A stretch of DNA of 5,529 nt from Nitrososphaera sp. (lineage in GTDB: Archaea > Thermoproteota > Nitrososphaeria > Nitrososphaerales > Nitrososphaeraceae), in the NCBI GenBank assembly GCA_025935445.1, contig JAICVG010000104.1, forward strand, positions 1-5,529, written 5' to 3'. This document shows, one piece after another, positions 4,994-5,529 of the stretch. The first letter of the stretch is position 1; every line of letters begins with the position of its first letter. Position numbers and translations under genes: made by a program. Below the pieces are notes generated by a model that was given only the letters and a program-made list of their open reading frames with translations, did not search any database and was not told the origin of the DNA.

Positions 4994-5529
4994 TTAAGTC
5001 GCACCTTCACCCAATGAGGCCAGCCATTTCAACGCATTCAAGCCTGGCATGAAGCAATATTCTCCACCTCTTACTACAACAAATTGCGGTAGGCCATGAA
5101 GACGGCGACGTACTGGGCGTTTAGGAATCGTAAAGATTCCGTCACCGTTGTTGTTGCCTATGATGGGGTCCTGCTCTGTCCCCTGATGGATGAAGTTACC
5201 ATCAGTTACCCATTGAGATTGTAGAAATTCGAATTGCCGCTTTATGTATGAGCCTATCAATAGGAATACACCTCCGCGTTGAACGCCATCGTCCTCCAAA
5301 GCGCCTTCAGGTAGAGGTGGGCCATAATTAGTTGCACGCCGAAGAATATGGTGAAGATTGACTGCAACCAAATCATCCTTCAATGCATCGCGAGGATTCA
5401 GGCGCCGGATATGCGCGCTAAAGGGACACTTCAATCCTTCCATATCGTCTGAATAGTTGAAATCGTTATTACGATTAGGATCTGTGCCTAATTTGGGATC
5501 ATCATGTTCTGGAGCGAGAACCAAGGGCG
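4994..5529 (-). CDS. DyP-type haem peroxidase, C-terminal part
   Basis: The frame is open to the right edge, so the N-terminal part, including the GxxDG motif expected of the family, lies outside the window. About 178 residues are visible. From Leu at 5522-5524 counted as 1, the DyP signature CPFSAHIRRLNPRD is at 33-46 with the proximal haem ligand His38. LHHILRRATNYGPP at 57-70 carries the expected distal Arg. QFEFLQSQW (97-105), DPIIGN (119-124) and the C-terminal VRGGEYCFMPGL (151-162) follow. DyP enzymes use hydrogen peroxide to oxidise dyes, phenolics and other bulky compounds. The motif set looks like the larger class once called C/D rather than the exported EfeB type, but localisation cannot be judged without the N-terminus. 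The gene is GC-richer than the host-like spacers and heads the same-strand trio. Confidence 0.9.
   Translation of the reverse strand, partial: PLVLAPEHDDPKLGTDPNRNNDFNYSDDMEGLKCPFSAHIRRLNPRDALKDDLVAVNLHHILRRATNYGPPLPEGALEDDGVQRGGVFLLIGSYIKRQFEFLQSQWVTDGNFIHQGTEQDPIIGNNNGDGIFTIPKRPVRRRLHGLPQFVVVRGGEYCFMPGLNALKWLASLGEGAT

Noticed and set aside
1..5529. tRNA, rRNA, CRISPR array, insertion-sequence ends or attachment sites
   Set aside because: No cloverleaf-like segment, no regularly spaced repeats, and no terminal inverted repeats flanking a transposase were seen on reading both strands.

Overview
The window looks like accessory, partly decayed DNA from an AT-rich archaeon. A soil or wastewater ammonia-oxidising archaeon of the Nitrososphaerales (Nitrosocosmicus-like) is my best guess. 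It rests on TATA-like boxes, small helix-turn-helix and C2H2 zinc-finger genes, and AT-rich spacers around visibly GC-richer genes that look bacterial. No marker gene fixes the lineage, so the assignment is inference.

Layout. Positions 77-231 hold a broken single C2H2 zinc-finger gene. An 8-bp tandem duplication shifts its frame, and the first zinc-binding Cys reads as Trp. At 423-1259 (+) is an intact short-chain dehydrogenase that closely resembles bacterial glucose 1-dehydrogenase, with a TATA-like box and a Shine-Dalgarno site. Convergent to it at 1423-2250 (-) is an alpha/beta hydrolase of the cofactor-free haloperoxidase/esterase family. Its base composition changes abruptly at both edges, which suggests recent transfer. 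Positions 2251-2783 are AT-rich and hold a possible start-less gene remnant (2564-2740, -). A short helix-turn-helix ORF follows at 2784-3041 (+), probably the front of a longer protein. A 78-codon start-less reading frame (3150-3386, -) ends beside the next block.

The right third (3389-5529, -) is a haem-peroxidase cluster. In transcription order it has the C-terminal part of a DyP-type peroxidase running off the right edge, a 159-aa protein of a family I remember beside DyP genes but cannot name, and a catalase-related peroxidase (mini-catalase type). The last two are 15 bp apart and probably co-transcribed. Two perfect palindromes and a TATA-like box lie in the 129-bp gap after the DyP gene.

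Taken together, the intact genes deal with sugar oxidation (SDR), ester or peracid chemistry (hydrolase) and peroxide removal (DyP and catalase-like). They sit among fragments of older small genes, as expected for an insertion-prone region. The most interesting items are the peroxidase trio with its uncharacterised middle member, and the gene remnants that may mark where foreign blocks landed.
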